Positions 55,583 to 64,000 of a DNA stretch of 64,000 nt are shown here, piece after piece. The number at the start of each line of letters is the position of its first letter. Within the stretch, counting starts at the first letter, position 1. The stretch spans positions 2,111,001 to 2,175,000 of the forward strand of contig NC_007761.1 of assembly GCF_000092045.1 (NCBI RefSeq), read 5' to 3'. Origin of the DNA: Rhizobium etli CFN 42 (GTDB taxonomy: Bacteria > Pseudomonadota > Alphaproteobacteria > Rhizobiales > Rhizobiaceae). Position numbers and translations under genes: made by a program. The notes below the pieces were generated by a model. That model was not told the DNA's origin. It ran no database searches and was given only the letters and a program-made list of their open reading frames with translations.

Positions 55583-55606
55583 CAGAATTTTCACATCACG
55601 ACAGCC

Positions 55607-55789
55607 TTAGTGGCTGTTCTTGTGACTTTGTTGACCAGCCTTTACATGCTGCTCATGGCTGCCGCCGCGGGTTCCGCTGGACTGCGCGTCGCGGCCGCCT
55701 GAAGAGGCGCTGCGGGTATTGGAGCCGTTCTTGTGACTCTGCTGCCCAGCCTTGACGTGCTGTTCGTGCGTTCCACCTTGGTTTGCCAT
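55607..55789 (-). CDS. KGG/GsiB-type general stress protein, 60 aa
   Basis: The ATG at 55789 follows AAGGAGAAA. The protein holds two near-identical 17-residue repeats, GGTHEQHVKAGQQSHKN and GGSHEQHVKAGQQSHKN, joined by a Ser/Arg/Gly-rich spacer. The repeats resemble the KGG (stress-induced bacterial acidophilic repeat) motif of GsiB-like, hydrophilin-type proteins, but with THEQHVKAG in place of the usual core. It is small, polar and probably unfolded, consistent with desiccation or osmotic stress. Confidence 0.8.
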   Translation of the reverse strand: MANQGGTHEQHVKAGQQSHKNGSNTRSASSGGRDAQSSGTRGGSHEQHVKAGQQSHKNSH

Positions 55790-56168
55790 TTGGTTTCTCC
55801 TTGGTTTATCAACTGAGGCCACGTCGACCTCGGGTGAACAACCTCGCTCCGGCACGTGCGTTCCGCATTTTAATATTTCGTGATCTCATGCCGAAACGAG
55901 AGATGAGGAAGCGGACCGGGCGGGTAGGGAGCTCGCCTGCCGTTTCGTTGGCCACCGGGAGAAAGCGGAAAAATCCCGATGTTCTCCAGCACTGCCGCGT
56001 CCGCTTGGCGCGGCCCGCAACCTCGCTTCGGAAACCGGGCATAGATAAAAAGGTTCCAGGAAAATCAGCCGCATCCATCCCCCTTCATGGTTTCGAAGCG
56101 GGCCCTCGACTCTTTCCAAATGGCTGGACCGCGCTAACTTAACGGGCAGCCGATGAAAGGAGAAAACC
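55790..56168. other. Intergenic stretch, no convincing gene
   Basis: About 380 nt between the divergent KGG and 69-aa genes. Frames at 55783-56142 (+) and 55809-56078 and 55886-56170 (-) have no ribosome site or family features. It should hold both promoters. Confidence 0.4.
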
Positions 56169-56378
56169 ATGACCGACGCACCGAAAACGGCGACCCCGGC
56201 GCGAAGAGTTCTGCGTGGCCGCCCCTACAGCTTCAGCGAATTCGCCAGGAAATACCGGCTGGACGACAAGGAGGCCAAGCGCCTCTACGAGAAGTTCGGC
56301 CCCTCCGCCACCGAACTCGATCTGCTGATGGCGGCAAAGCGGCGCCCGCCAGGGCTGCCCACCAGTCTCGATTCCTGA
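56169..56378 (+). CDS. Small hypothetical protein, 69 aa
   Basis: The ATG at 56169 follows AAAGGAGAAAACC. The protein has a basic N-terminus (RRVLRGRP) and a helix-loop-helix part (YSFSEFARKYRLDDKEAKRL, YEKFGPSATELDLLMAAKRR). This resembles small DUF3606-like rhizobial proteins, but the match is not sure. Its stop overlaps the start of the GFA gene (TGATG at 56376-56380). Confidence 0.65.
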   Translation: MTDAPKTATPARRVLRGRPYSFSEFARKYRLDDKEAKRLYEKFGPSATELDLLMAAKRRPPGLPTSLDS

Positions 56379-56752
56379 TGCGGAGGCGAAGTGGAAGCTG
56401 CCTCTGCGGGGCGGTTGCCTACAGCGTCGAAGGCGAGCCGCTCCGCGTCGGTCTCTGCCATTGCGCCGACTGCCGCAAATCGAGCGGTTCCGCCTTTGTC
56501 TTCTTCGCCGTCTGGCCGCGCCCGGCTTTTTCCCACACCGGTCAGATTGCCACTTTCGCCGGCCGCAGCTTCTGCCCCGCCTGCGGCGGCAGGCTCTTCT
56601 GCCTGCAGGAGGAGACTGTCGAAATCCGGCTCGGCTCGCTCGACAGTCCTCCGACCGATCTCGAACCCACGTATGAGCTCTGGATCAAGCGTCGCGAAGC
56701 TTGGCTGCGGGAGTTGCCAGGCGCGAAGCAATATGCCGAAGATGTGAACTGA
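56378..56752 (+). CDS. GFA family (glutathione-dependent formaldehyde-activating-like) zinc protein
   Basis: 124 aa from the ATG at 56378, overlapping the previous stop. The GFA/CENP-V fold signature is complete: SCLCGAVAYSV, CHCADCRK and CPACGG, the cysteines of two zinc sites. Despite the family name, most members lack demonstrated formaldehyde activity. It is likely co-translated with the 69-aa gene. Confidence 0.88.
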   Translation: MRRRSGSCLCGAVAYSVEGEPLRVGLCHCADCRKSSGSAFVFFAVWPRPAFSHTGQIATFAGRSFCPACGGRLFCLQEETVEIRLGSLDSPPTDLEPTYELWIKRREAWLRELPGAKQYAEDVN

Positions 56753-56911
56753 CGACCGGTTGCGCGCTAAAACTTGACTTTTCTTACCAATATTTCATTT
56801 CACCTGTCCGCAATTCCGTGCCAGTTCGGCGGCAACGCTAATTCCCGGTTCATCTGCGGTGTGGTTATTTCATTGCAGGGCCGAAGCGGCCAGTGACTGA
56901 TCGAGGATGAC

Positions 56912-58204
56912 ATGAACAAAATCGTGAGCGGCAACGAGACCGGCGCAAGAGCCGGCACGACGCCCGATCTCGCGGCGGTTCTTGCCGCATCGGGACGGCA
57001 GAACAAGCGCAGCCGCTGGCGCGGACGCCTGCTCATCCTGCTGATCCTCATCGTTGCCGCCGCGGCCGCCGCTTATTTCTATGCCGGCCGCGGGCAAAGT
57101 GAAGTGAGCTACACGACGCAGCCGGCCAAACGCGGCGACCTGACCGTGCTCGTCACCGCCACCGGCTCGGTGCAGCCGACGGAGCAGGTGGATATATCGA
57201 GCGAACTTTCCGGCACCGTCCGCGACGTCAACGTCGATTATAACAGCACGGTCAAGGCGGGCGACGTGCTGGCGCTGCTCGACACCAACAAGCTCGAGGC
57301 CGATGTCAAGAGTTCGCGCGCCAAGGTCAATTCGGCCAAGGCAAACGTCGCCAAGGCCAATGCCGATCTCGAATCGGCAAGCACCTCGCTCGAGCGGCTG
57401 AAAAGCCTGGTCAGGAGCAATGTCTCCACTCAGCAGAGCCTCGACGACGCCACCTACAAATATGATTCCGCCGTCGCCGCCAAACAGATCAACGAAGCCG
57501 AGGTGCTCGCCTCTGAGGCCGACCTGCAGCTCGCCGAGGTCAATCTCGCCAAGGCGAAGATCGTCTCGCCGATCGATGGTGTCATTCTTACCCGCTCGGT
57601 CAATCCGGGCGCCACCGTCGCCGCCTCGCTTTCGGCGCCAATCCTTTTCACAATCGCGGGCGACCTCAAGAAGATGGAGCTGCAGGTCGATGTCGACGAG
57701 GCCGACGTCGGCAAGATCGCTGTCGGCCAGAAGGCGAAATTTACAGTCGACGCCTATCCCGACCAGTCCTTCCCCGCTGAGATCGAGCAGATCCGCTTTG
57801 CCTCCGAAGTGGTCAACAATGTCGTGACCTATAAGGCGGTCCTCTCGGTGAACAACGCCGATTTGCTGCTGCGCCCCGGCATGACGGCAACCGCCGATAT
57901 TACCGTCGAGGCCGTCAAGGATACGCTGATGGTGCCCAATGCGGCGCTCCGTTATGCCCCGCCGCAGGTCGAACGCCGTGGCCGCGGCATTATGGGAATC
58001 TTTGGCCCGCCACGCCGGCGCGGCGGCAATGCAGCGCAGGCGCTGACGGGCGCGGAGCGCCGTGTATGGGTGCTGCGCGACGGCCGCCCCACGCCTGTAG
58101 TCATCCAGGTCGGCTCGTCGGATGGCCAGTACACTCAGGTGGCTTCCGGTGAAATCAGGGAAAACGATGCGCTGGTGACCGACGCTGCGGTGCGCGTGAA
58201 CTAG
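56912..58204 (+). CDS. Efflux periplasmic adaptor subunit (MacA-like, HlyD family)
   Basis: 430 aa. One N-terminal membrane anchor (about residues 38-59), after an unusually long cytoplasmic tail. Then a lipoyl half-motif (VTATGSVQPTEQVDISSELS), a coiled coil rich in Ala/Lys/Ser (about 120-190), the second lipoyl half, and a beta-barrel region. A Gly/Arg-rich insertion lies at about residues 352-371. It links the MacB-type exporter genes downstream to an outer-membrane channel encoded elsewhere. Confidence 0.9.
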   Translation: MNKIVSGNETGARAGTTPDLAAVLAASGRQNKRSRWRGRLLILLILIVAAAAAAYFYAGRGQSEVSYTTQPAKRGDLTVLVTATGSVQPTEQVDISSELSGTVRDVNVDYNSTVKAGDVLALLDTNKLEADVKSSRAKVNSAKANVAKANADLESASTSLERLKSLVRSNVSTQQSLDDATYKYDSAVAAKQINEAEVLASEADLQLAEVNLAKAKIVSPIDGVILTRSVNPGATVAASLSAPILFTIAGDLKKMELQVDVDEADVGKIAVGQKAKFTVDAYPDQSFPAEIEQIRFASEVVNNVVTYKAVLSVNNADLLLRPGMTATADITVEAVKDTLMVPNAALRYAPPQVERRGRGIMGIFGPPRRRGGNAAQALTGAERRVWVLRDGRPTPVVIQVGSSDGQYTQVASGEIRENDALVTDAAVRVN

Positions 58205-58217
58205 GGCGGAGAGACGG

Positions 58218-58934
58218 ATGACAAGCCCGCCGCTGATCGAATTCAGGCAGGTCTCGAAAATCTACGGCGAGGGCGAGGCGGCGATCCGTGCGCTCGACCA
58301 TGTCGATCTGGCGATCGCGGCCCATGAATTCGTCGCGATCATGGGTCCGTCCGGCTCCGGCAAGTCGACGGCGATGAACATCCTCGGCTGCCTCGACGTG
58401 CCGACATCAGGCGATTACATCTTCCAGGGTATCCCGACCAGCGGCTTCGACCGCAGCCACCTGACGCTCCTTCGCCGCCACATGCTCGGCTTCGTCTTCC
58501 AGGGCTTCAATCTCCTGTCGCGAACCTCGGCTGTCGAGAATGTCGAGCTACCGCTGATCTATCGCGGCATGGCCGTGCGTGAGCGGCGCGAACGGGCGCG
58601 CCAAGCTCTGGCGCTGGTCGGTCTCACCGGGCGCGAGCACCACAAGACGCAGGAACTCTCGGGCGGCCAGCAGCAGCGCGTCGCCATCGCCCGCGCCATC
58701 GTCACCGAACCGGCGCTGCTGCTCGCCGATGAGCCCACCGGCAATCTCGACACCAAGACCAGCGTCGAGATCATGGATCTGCTGACGCGGCTGAACCGCG
58801 AGCAGGGCATCACCATCGTTATGGTCACGCATGAGCCAGATATCGCCGCCTATGCTGAGCGGCTGCTGCGCTTTGTCGACGGCAAGCTCGAGACCGAGGT
58901 GGAGCACCGGAGGAGGGCGGATCATGTTCTTTGA
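58218..58934 (+). CDS. ABC transporter ATPase, MacB/LolD type
   Basis: 238 aa. Walker [10 protein letters not shown], signature [17 protein letters not shown], Walker [12 protein letters not shown], switch His in VTHEPDIA. The ADEPTGNLD form is typical of the LolD/MacB subgroup. It is 13 nt downstream of the adaptor gene and overlaps the permease gene start by 11 nt. Confidence 0.93.
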   Translation: MTSPPLIEFRQVSKIYGEGEAAIRALDHVDLAIAAHEFVAIMGPSGSGKSTAMNILGCLDVPTSGDYIFQGIPTSGFDRSHLTLLRRHMLGFVFQGFNLLSRTSAVENVELPLIYRGMAVRERRERARQALALVGLTGREHHKTQELSGGQQQRVAIARAIVTEPALLLADEPTGNLDTKTSVEIMDLLTRLNREQGITIVMVTHEPDIAAYAERLLRFVDGKLETEVEHRRRADHVL

Positions 58935-60126
58935 GACGCTGAAACTCGCGCTGCGCGCCATCAGCCGCAACATGCTGCGCTCCTTCCTGACCGTGCTCGG
59001 CGTCGTCATCGGCGTTGCCGCCGTGATCGCTTTGGTGACGATCGGCAACGGCACGACCGCGCAGGTCTCGACCGAGCTGTCGCGGCTCGGCACCAACATG
59101 CTTTTCGTCCGCCCCGGCCAGTTCGGCCCGGGCCGCGCCAGCTCCGAGGCCAAGCGCTTCAGCGTCAAGGACGTCGCCGCCATCCGCGACCAGATCGGCG
59201 GCTTGCGGGCGGTAGCGCCGCTCAACCAGTCGACCGCGACGGTGATTTTCGGCGGCCAGAACCATTCGACCAGCGTATCCGGCACCACCAACGACTATTT
59301 CGTGGCGCAGGACTGGAACCTGGCGCTTGGCCGCATCTTCACGCCCGCCGAGGAACGCGGCCAGTCCCGCTGCATCATCGGCGAGACGGTTCGCTCGCAG
59401 CTGTTCGGCGCCGCCGATCCGCTCGGCCAGCAGATCCGCGTCGGCAAGGTCTCGTGTCCTGTGATCGGCGTGCTCGCCAAGCGCGGTCAGTCCGGCATGG
59501 GCACCGATCAGGACGATGTCGTCATCATGCCGGTCAAGGTGTTCCAGCGGCGCATCAGCGGCAACAGCAACGTGCCGCAGATCATTATCTCGGCGCGCGA
59601 CGGCGTCTCGACGGCCAAGGTGCAAGCCGACGTCGAAAACCTTTTGCGCGAGCGCCGCAAGATCCTTCCCGGCCGGCAGGACGATTTCAACGTCAACGAC
59701 ATGACTCAGATCGCCGAAGCGATGACCGGCACGACGACGCTGCTCACCGGCCTGCTCGGCGCGGTCGCCGCCATCAGCCTGCTCGTCGGCGGCATCGGCA
59801 TCATGAACATCATGCTGGTCTCCGTCACCGAACGCACCCGCGAAATCGGCATTCGCCTGGCGATCGGCGCGCTTGAAGGCCAGGTGCTGACCCAGTTTCT
59901 GGTCGAGGCGGTGGCGCTCTCGCTCTTCGGCGGCATCACCGGCATCGTGCTCGGCCTCAGCCTCGGCCTGGTGGCGGTGACTTTTCTGAAAGTCCCCTTC
60001 GTCTTCAGCCCGATGATGGTCGCCGTCGCCTTCCTCTTCTCCGCCGCAATCGGCATGATCTTCGGCTATTTTCCGGCGAGACGGGCAGCCCAGCTCAATC
60101 CGATCGAGGCGCTGCGGCATGAGTAG
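58924..60126 (+). CDS. ABC transporter permease, MacB/FtsX type
   Basis: 400 aa from the ATG at 58924, which lies inside the ATPase gene; an open frame from 58831 is dismissed. One N-terminal transmembrane helix, a MacB periplasmic core domain (about 50-260), then three C-terminal helices (FtsX domain). Ends in [18 protein letters not shown], the family's classic tail. In E. coli the ATPase and permease are one protein; here they are split. It probably exports antibiotics, peptides or siderophores. Confidence 0.93.
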   Translation: MFFETLKLALRAISRNMLRSFLTVLGVVIGVAAVIALVTIGNGTTAQVSTELSRLGTNMLFVRPGQFGPGRASSEAKRFSVKDVAAIRDQIGGLRAVAPLNQSTATVIFGGQNHSTSVSGTTNDYFVAQDWNLALGRIFTPAEERGQSRCIIGETVRSQLFGAADPLGQQIRVGKVSCPVIGVLAKRGQSGMGTDQDDVVIMPVKVFQRRISGNSNVPQIIISARDGVSTAKVQADVENLLRERRKILPGRQDDFNVNDMTQIAEAMTGTTTLLTGLLGAVAAISLLVGGIGIMNIMLVSVTERTREIGIRLAIGALEGQVLTQFLVEAVALSLFGGITGIVLGLSLGLVAVTFLKVPFVFSPMMVAVAFLFSAAIGMIFGYFPARRAAQLNPIEALRHE

Positions 60127-60190
60127 CGCGCCGTAGCGTGATGTCTCTCCCGGTGAGTTCGAGAGAAACGCCAATCCCAGTCTCCATCCT

Positions 60191-60265
60191 CCTCGGCCTT
60201 TGGCCGAGGATCCACGTAACTGCCGCCGGTTGATACGTGTGGATGCTCGGCTCAAGGCCGAGCAT
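60191..60265. repeat. RIME-like double palindrome, inverted relative to 38618-38687
   Basis: Palindromes at 60191-60209 (CCTCGGCC-TTT-GGCCGAGG) and 60243-60265 (core GCTCGGC-CTCAAGG-CCGAGC), about 33 nt apart. Read on the minus strand the order and arms match those of the element at 38618-38687. It sits in the 302-nt gap between the MacB-type permease and the GntR gene; the rest of that gap holds the GntR promoter. Confidence 0.75.
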
Positions 60266-60395
60266 GCCGGAGGGCGTGTGGTGAAATGAATTCGTGGCCT
60301 CGAAGCCTGAGTCCTCGAAACTCGCGCCGCTGTTATCTATTTGTCTCTGTTCTGATATTTCAATGTTGTCTTCGGTTTTTGGTCATGCCACTATG

Positions 60396-60405
60396 TGATA
60401 TATCA
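60396..60405. promoter_or_regulatory. Possible GntR operator
   Basis: Perfect 10-bp palindrome TGATATATCA, 24-33 nt upstream of the GntR ATG. Suits autoregulation. Confidence 0.45.
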
Positions 60406-60428
60406 GCTTCAGGCGGTGGATCTCCAGC

Positions 60429-61043
60429 ATGCAGACGTCACAAAGCCATCGTGCCTATCTTGCGCTGGAGCACCTCATCGTCACGCTGGCGCTGAAGCCG
60501 GGGGCGCTGGTCACCGAAAAGCAGCTGATCGACATGGCGGGCCATGGGCGTACACCGGTACGTGAGGCGATCCAGAAGCTGGCCTGGCAGGGGCTGATCC
60601 TGGTGAAGCCGCGCGTCGGGCTGCAGGTGGCCGAGATCGCGGCTGAAGACCATGGCAATGTCATGCAGGTGCGCCGCGAGTTGGAGCCGATCGCGGCCGC
60701 ATTGGCCGCCGAACATGCGACCGACGAACAGCGCCTCCGCCTCGGCGACTGCGCTCGCGCCATGGAGGAATGCGCGGTGACCGGCGATCTCGCCGGTTTC
60801 TTTGCCGCCGACAAGGCGTTTGACGAAATCCTCGAGGATGCCTGCCCGAACGGCTTTATCATGGCAGCGCTCGGCCCGGTGCAGACGCATTCGCGTCGCC
60901 TCTGGTACTCCACCGCAAGCCCGGAGCGCTTGGATCGCGCCATCGCGCTGCATGTTGCAGTCATCCACGCCATCCAGGAGGGAAGGCCGGATGCGGCCCG
61001 CGCCGCCATGGCGGTGCTGATCGACTATCTCGTCGCCAAATAG
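60429..61043 (+). CDS. GntR family regulator, FCD subgroup (orphan)
   Basis: 204 aa. Winged helix: LALKPGALVTEKQLIDMAGH, GRTPVREAIQKLAWQGLI. A shortened FCD ligand domain follows (about residues 75-200). The ATG at 60429 has GGTGGA about 10 nt upstream. No target operon is adjacent: the MacB-type permease lies upstream and fpr is convergent. A palindrome at 60396-60405 is a candidate autoregulatory site. Confidence 0.9.
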   Translation: MQTSQSHRAYLALEHLIVTLALKPGALVTEKQLIDMAGHGRTPVREAIQKLAWQGLILVKPRVGLQVAEIAAEDHGNVMQVRRELEPIAAALAAEHATDEQRLRLGDCARAMEECAVTGDLAGFFAADKAFDEILEDACPNGFIMAALGPVQTHSRRLWYSTASPERLDRAIALHVAVIHAIQEGRPDAARAAMAVLIDYLVAK

Positions 61044-61044
61044 A

Positions 61045-61068
61045 AACGGCCCCGTTTCCGGAGCCGTT
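61045..61068. terminator. Hairpin between convergent gntR and fpr genes
   Basis: Stem AACGGC / GCCGTT (61045-61050 and 61063-61068) around a GC-rich loop. The minus-strand side continues as TCTATTT, a weak T-run for fpr termination. Confidence 0.5.
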
Positions 61069-61091
61069 ATCAGATATGCCTGTCGGAACTA

Positions 61092-61904
61092 TCAGCCGAC
61101 GAAAGCGCGTTCGATGACGAACTCAGCGGGCTTGCTGTTGGCGCCTTCATTGAGGCCGGCCTTTTCCAGCAGTTCCTTGGTGTCCTTCAGCATCGCCGAG
61201 GAACCGCAGATCATGCCGCGGTCGATTGCCGGATCGAGCGGCGGCACGCCGAGATCCGTAAACAGCTTGCCGGACGAGATCAGATCGGTAATGCGCCCGC
61301 GATAGGCAAAGTCCTCGCGGGTGACGGTCGCATAATGGCGCAGCTTGTCGCCGACGACTTCCTTCAGCAGCTCGTCGTTCTGGATCTCGTGCACCAGGTC
61401 GAAGCCGTATTTCAGCTCGGCGACATCGCGCGTCGTGTGGGTAAGGATGACTTCCTCGAATTTTTCATAGGTCTCGGGATCGCGGATGAGGCTGGCGAAG
61501 GGCGCAACGCCCGTTCCCGTCGAGAACATGTAGAGGCGCCGACCGGGCGTCAGCGCATCGAGCACCAGCGTGCCCGTAGGCTTTTTGCGCATCAGCACCT
61601 GGTCGCCCGGCTTGATCGCTTGCAGATGCGAGGTCAGCGGACCGTCCGGTACCTTGATCGAGAAGAATTCGAGCTCTTCGGCCCAGGCGGGGCTGGCGAT
61701 CGAATAGGCGCGGAAGACCGGCTTGCCCTCGACCATCAGGCCGATCATCGCGAACTCGCCGGAACGGAAACGGAAGCCTTGCGGCCGGGTCATCGTGAAG
61801 CGGAAGAGCCGGTCGGTATAATGCGTCACGGCAAGCACCGTCTCGGCGTAGACGCCGGCGGGAATGGACGAGGCGAAGTCTTCGGTCTTTGCAGGCGCGT
61901 TCAT
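61092..61904 (-). CDS. fpr: Ferredoxin-NADP+ reductase
   Basis: 270 aa from the ATG at 61904, the usual alphaproteobacterial length; the frame is open to 62039, but that addition has no family match. FAD is bound through RAYSIAS. NADP(H) binding includes MFSTGTGVAPFASLIRDP and GSSAML with the C-terminal FVIERAFVG, typical of subclass I bacterial Fpr. It exchanges electrons between NADPH and ferredoxin or flavodoxin in the cytosol and is often induced in oxidative stress or iron shortage. No SoxRS-like site was recognised. Confidence 0.93.
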   Translation of the reverse strand: MNAPAKTEDFASSIPAGVYAETVLAVTHYTDRLFRFTMTRPQGFRFRSGEFAMIGLMVEGKPVFRAYSIASPAWAEELEFFSIKVPDGPLTSHLQAIKPGDQVLMRKKPTGTLVLDALTPGRRLYMFSTGTGVAPFASLIRDPETYEKFEEVILTHTTRDVAELKYGFDLVHEIQNDELLKEVVGDKLRHYATVTREDFAYRGRITDLISSGKLFTDLGVPPLDPAIDRGMICGSSAMLKDTKELLEKAGLNEGANSKPAEFVIERAFVG

Positions 61905-62249
61905 TGCGGTAGAGGATCCCGTTTCGTCGGATGAACCATCAGATGCGAGGCAGATATTACATATCCGGCAGGAATTAAAGGCATTCCATTCCACGCAGCG
62001 CTCATGAAGGGAAATATGCATGTCCCTGTCAGGATTCAATGGCTGGCGGGGAATGTCTCATTTCCCGCTGGCGAAGCCCGGCAAAGGATGCATATTAGGG
62101 CGGCGCGCCGCAAACGCCTGCGGATATCATGCAAAAACGGTGCGACAACAAAGACCTACGACGTCGAACCCGATTGAGCAAAGAGGGTCCGGCGATGGTG
62201 GCGAAAAAGAACGCTTGCCGGGGCGAGCGCGATAGGGCGGTCGGGGAAT

Positions 62250-62978
62250 ATGAAGATTTTCAACTATAAGCGCGTTCCTTACGCGGAGATGCGCGCCTTT
62301 TCCGTCCACATATTGACGGCCTCCGGTTCCTTCCTGGCCTTTCTCGGCGTCGTCGCCGCCGCCGAGCACCGCTTCATCGATATGTTCTGGTGGCTGGGTC
62401 TTGCCCTTCTCGTCGACGGCATCGATGGCCCGATCGCCCGCAAGGTGCGTGTCAAGGAAGTACTGCCGAACTGGTCGGGAGATACGCTCGACAACATCAT
62501 CGATTACGTCACCTATGTGCTGCTGCCGGCCTTTGCGCTCTATCAGAGCGGCATGATCGGCGAGCCCTGGTCCTTCGTCGCCGCCGGCATGATCGTCGTC
62601 TCCAGCGCTATCTATTATGCCGATATGGGCATGAAGACGGAGGAATATTTCTTCTCCGGCTTTCCCGTCGTCTGGAACATGATCGTCTTCACCCTGTTCG
62701 TCATCGATGCCAGCGCGACGACCGCGCTTGCCGTCGTCATCGTTTCGGTGGTGCTGACCTTCCTGCCGATCAATTTCCTGCATCCGGTCCGCGTCCAAAG
62801 GCTGCGCCCGCTCAATCTCGGCGTCTTTTTCCTCTGGTCGGCGCTCGGCATCTATTCGCTGCTGAAAAATTTCCAGACGCCTGAATGGGCGCTCGTTCTC
62901 TTCATTGTGAGCGGGATCTATCTTTACGTCATCGGCGCGGTGCTGCAATTCTTCCCAGCTCTTGGACGCAAAGCTTGA
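62250..62978 (+). CDS. pcs: Phosphatidylcholine synthase
   Basis: 242 aa, standard length. CDP-alcohol phosphotransferase signature in the Pcs-specific spacing: Asp56-Gly57, Asp59-Gly60, Ala63-Arg64, Gly77, Asp81, Asp85. About seven to eight transmembrane segments. It joins choline directly to CDP-diacylglycerol, giving phosphatidylcholine and CMP in the inner membrane, a route known in rhizobia, agrobacteria and other host-associated bacteria. It lies 11 nt upstream of the quinone oxidoreductase gene, probably co-transcribed. Confidence 0.95.
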   Translation: MKIFNYKRVPYAEMRAFSVHILTASGSFLAFLGVVAAAEHRFIDMFWWLGLALLVDGIDGPIARKVRVKEVLPNWSGDTLDNIIDYVTYVLLPAFALYQSGMIGEPWSFVAAGMIVVSSAIYYADMGMKTEEYFFSGFPVVWNMIVFTLFVIDASATTALAVVIVSVVLTFLPINFLHPVRVQRLRPLNLGVFFLWSALGIYSLLKNFQTPEWALVLFIVSGIYLYVIGAVLQFFPALGRKA

Positions 62979-62988
62979 GGACGGCAAG

Positions 62989-63969
62989 ATGACGAAGACG
63001 CAGGCGGTTTCATTCTCGCGGACAGGCGGACCGGAGGTTTTCGACTATGTTGAGATTGATCTTCCGCCGCCGCCGGCCGGTGAGGTGCAGATCCGCCAGG
63101 CGGCGGTCGGCCTCAATTTCATCGATGTCTATTTTCGCAATGGCTCCTACAAGGTGCCGCATCTTCCTTTCGTCACTGGTAAGGAGGGGGCCGGCACTGT
63201 GACAGCGGTCGGCCCTGACGTTACCGATTTCAAGGTCGGCGATCGTGTCGCCTATGCGAGCGCCGATGGCGCCTATAGTGTCGAGCGTAATATCGAGGCG
63301 CGTCATCTGGTTCATGTGCCCGGCGGCATAGAGCTCGAAACCGCGGCGGCGATGATGCTGAAGGGCATGACCGCCGAATATCTCCTGAACCGCACCTTCA
63401 AGGTCGGCCCTGAGACGGTGCTGCTGTTTCATGCCGCCGCCGGCGGCGTCGGACTGATCGCCGGCCAATGGGCAAAGGCGCTCGGCGCCACCGTCATCGG
63501 CACGGCGGGATCGGAAGACAAGGTCGCGCTGGCGCTAGAACACGGCTACGACCATGTGATCAATTACAAGAGCGAAGACTTCGTCGGCCGGGTCCGCGAC
63601 ATAACCGGCGGCAAGGGCGTCGATGTCGTCTATGATTCGATCGGCCGCGATACTTTTCCACAGTCGCTCGACTGCCTGAAGCCGCGCGGGCTTTTTGCCT
63701 CCTTCGGCCAGTCCTCCGGGCCGATCGAGAACTTCAGCCTTTCCCAGCTGGCGCAGAAGGGCTCGCTCTTTGCGACGCGGCCGACGCTCTTCACCTATAT
63801 CGCCGCGCGCCAGGAACTGATCGACAGTGCGAAAGCGCTATTTGATGTTGTGCAAAGCAACAAAGTGCGTATCAATGTCAATCAGACCTATCCGCTGCGT
63901 GAGGTTGGGCGGGCCCACGCGGATCTGGAATCAAGAAAAACAACAGGAACGACGCTGCTGATTCCATGA
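62989..63969 (+). CDS. NADPH:quinone oxidoreductase (zinc-independent MDR family)
   Basis: 326 aa from the ATG at 62989, with GAGG upstream; an alternative start at 62962 overlaps pcs. MDR fold with no catalytic zinc ligands. N-terminal GroES-like domain, then a Rossmann domain with HAAAGGVGLIAGQWAKALGA. Reduces quinones or related enones with NADPH in the cytosol. It is likely the second gene of a pcs operon. Confidence 0.93.
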   Translation: MTKTQAVSFSRTGGPEVFDYVEIDLPPPPAGEVQIRQAAVGLNFIDVYFRNGSYKVPHLPFVTGKEGAGTVTAVGPDVTDFKVGDRVAYASADGAYSVERNIEARHLVHVPGGIELETAAAMMLKGMTAEYLLNRTFKVGPETVLLFHAAAGGVGLIAGQWAKALGATVIGTAGSEDKVALALEHGYDHVINYKSEDFVGRVRDITGGKGVDVVYDSIGRDTFPQSLDCLKPRGLFASFGQSSGPIENFSLSQLAQKGSLFATRPTLFTYIAARQELIDSAKALFDVVQSNKVRINVNQTYPLREVGRAHADLESRKTTGTTLLIP

Positions 63970-64000
63970 GATCCGAACGGACCGGTCGGCAGAAGAAATG

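Noticed and set aside
58825-60255. A 476-codon minus-strand open frame
   Set aside because: Antiparallel shadow of the MacB-type permease, which has complete family features.

Overview
The window is high-GC DNA from a fast-growing Rhizobiales bacterium, most likely Rhizobium (R. etli / R. leguminosarum type). The reasons are phosphatidylcholine synthase (pcs) beside a quinone oxidoreductase, an alphaproteobacterial Fpr, DUF982 proteins, RIME-like double-palindrome repeats, and many solute-importing ABC systems, each with its own regulator. No plasmid or phage replication module and no transposase are visible.

Layout. 1-2187: small unrecognised genes ending in an AT-rich tail and a 49-nt 3' fragment of tRNA-Lys(TTT). 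This looks like the end of an integrated element or its remnant. 2188-10581: an L,D-transpeptidase, a small membrane protein, an aromatic-ring-type flavin monooxygenase, an unknown basic protein, a DUF5939 class III adenylate cyclase, and an ornithine-cyclodeaminase / threonine-dehydratase pair. 10707-16051: an ABC exporter, a small lipoprotein, two DUF982 proteins, a DUF4242-class III cyclase fusion and two overlapping small genes. 16089-21729: a flavin monooxygenase divergent from a MarR regulator with a palindrome between them, then an AraC-linked set (DUF336, SDR, Tat-exported NTF2-like protein) and a frameshifted MarR fragment.

21754-30236 is one regulon. A tight seven-gene minus-strand run encodes a THI5/NMT1-like binding protein, ATPase, permease, cytosine-deaminase-like amidohydrolase, FAD-linked oxidase, NAD(P)H quinone reductase and Rid protein. 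It is divergent from a LysR gene, with a creatininase-family gene beyond. Two near-identical 35-bp sites (28276-28310 and 30202-30236) lie upstream of the operon and of the creatininase-family gene. This points to LysR-controlled uptake and breakdown of a nitrogenous compound, probably cyclic, whose identity the sequence does not reveal.

31068-38525: a ThuA-like protein, a Gfo/Idh/MocA dehydrogenase and a ROK repressor, divergent from a complete sugar ABC importer. 38780-46736: an acid-sugar module (KdgD-type dehydratase, mannonate-dehydratase-like enzyme, GntR regulator) divergent from a complete peptide/oligosaccharide-type ABC importer, with GntR-like palindromes at both promoters. 46723-55545: an FMN reductase and a LacI regulator, divergent from an unrecognised 840-residue cytoplasmic enzyme and a second full sugar ABC importer. 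This is probably a catabolic locus for an unknown glycan.

55607-63969: a KGG-type stress protein, a small hypothetical gene overlapping a GFA-family gene, a MacA/MacB-type efflux system, an orphan GntR regulator, fpr, pcs and a quinone oxidoreductase. These look like ordinary chromosomal genes.
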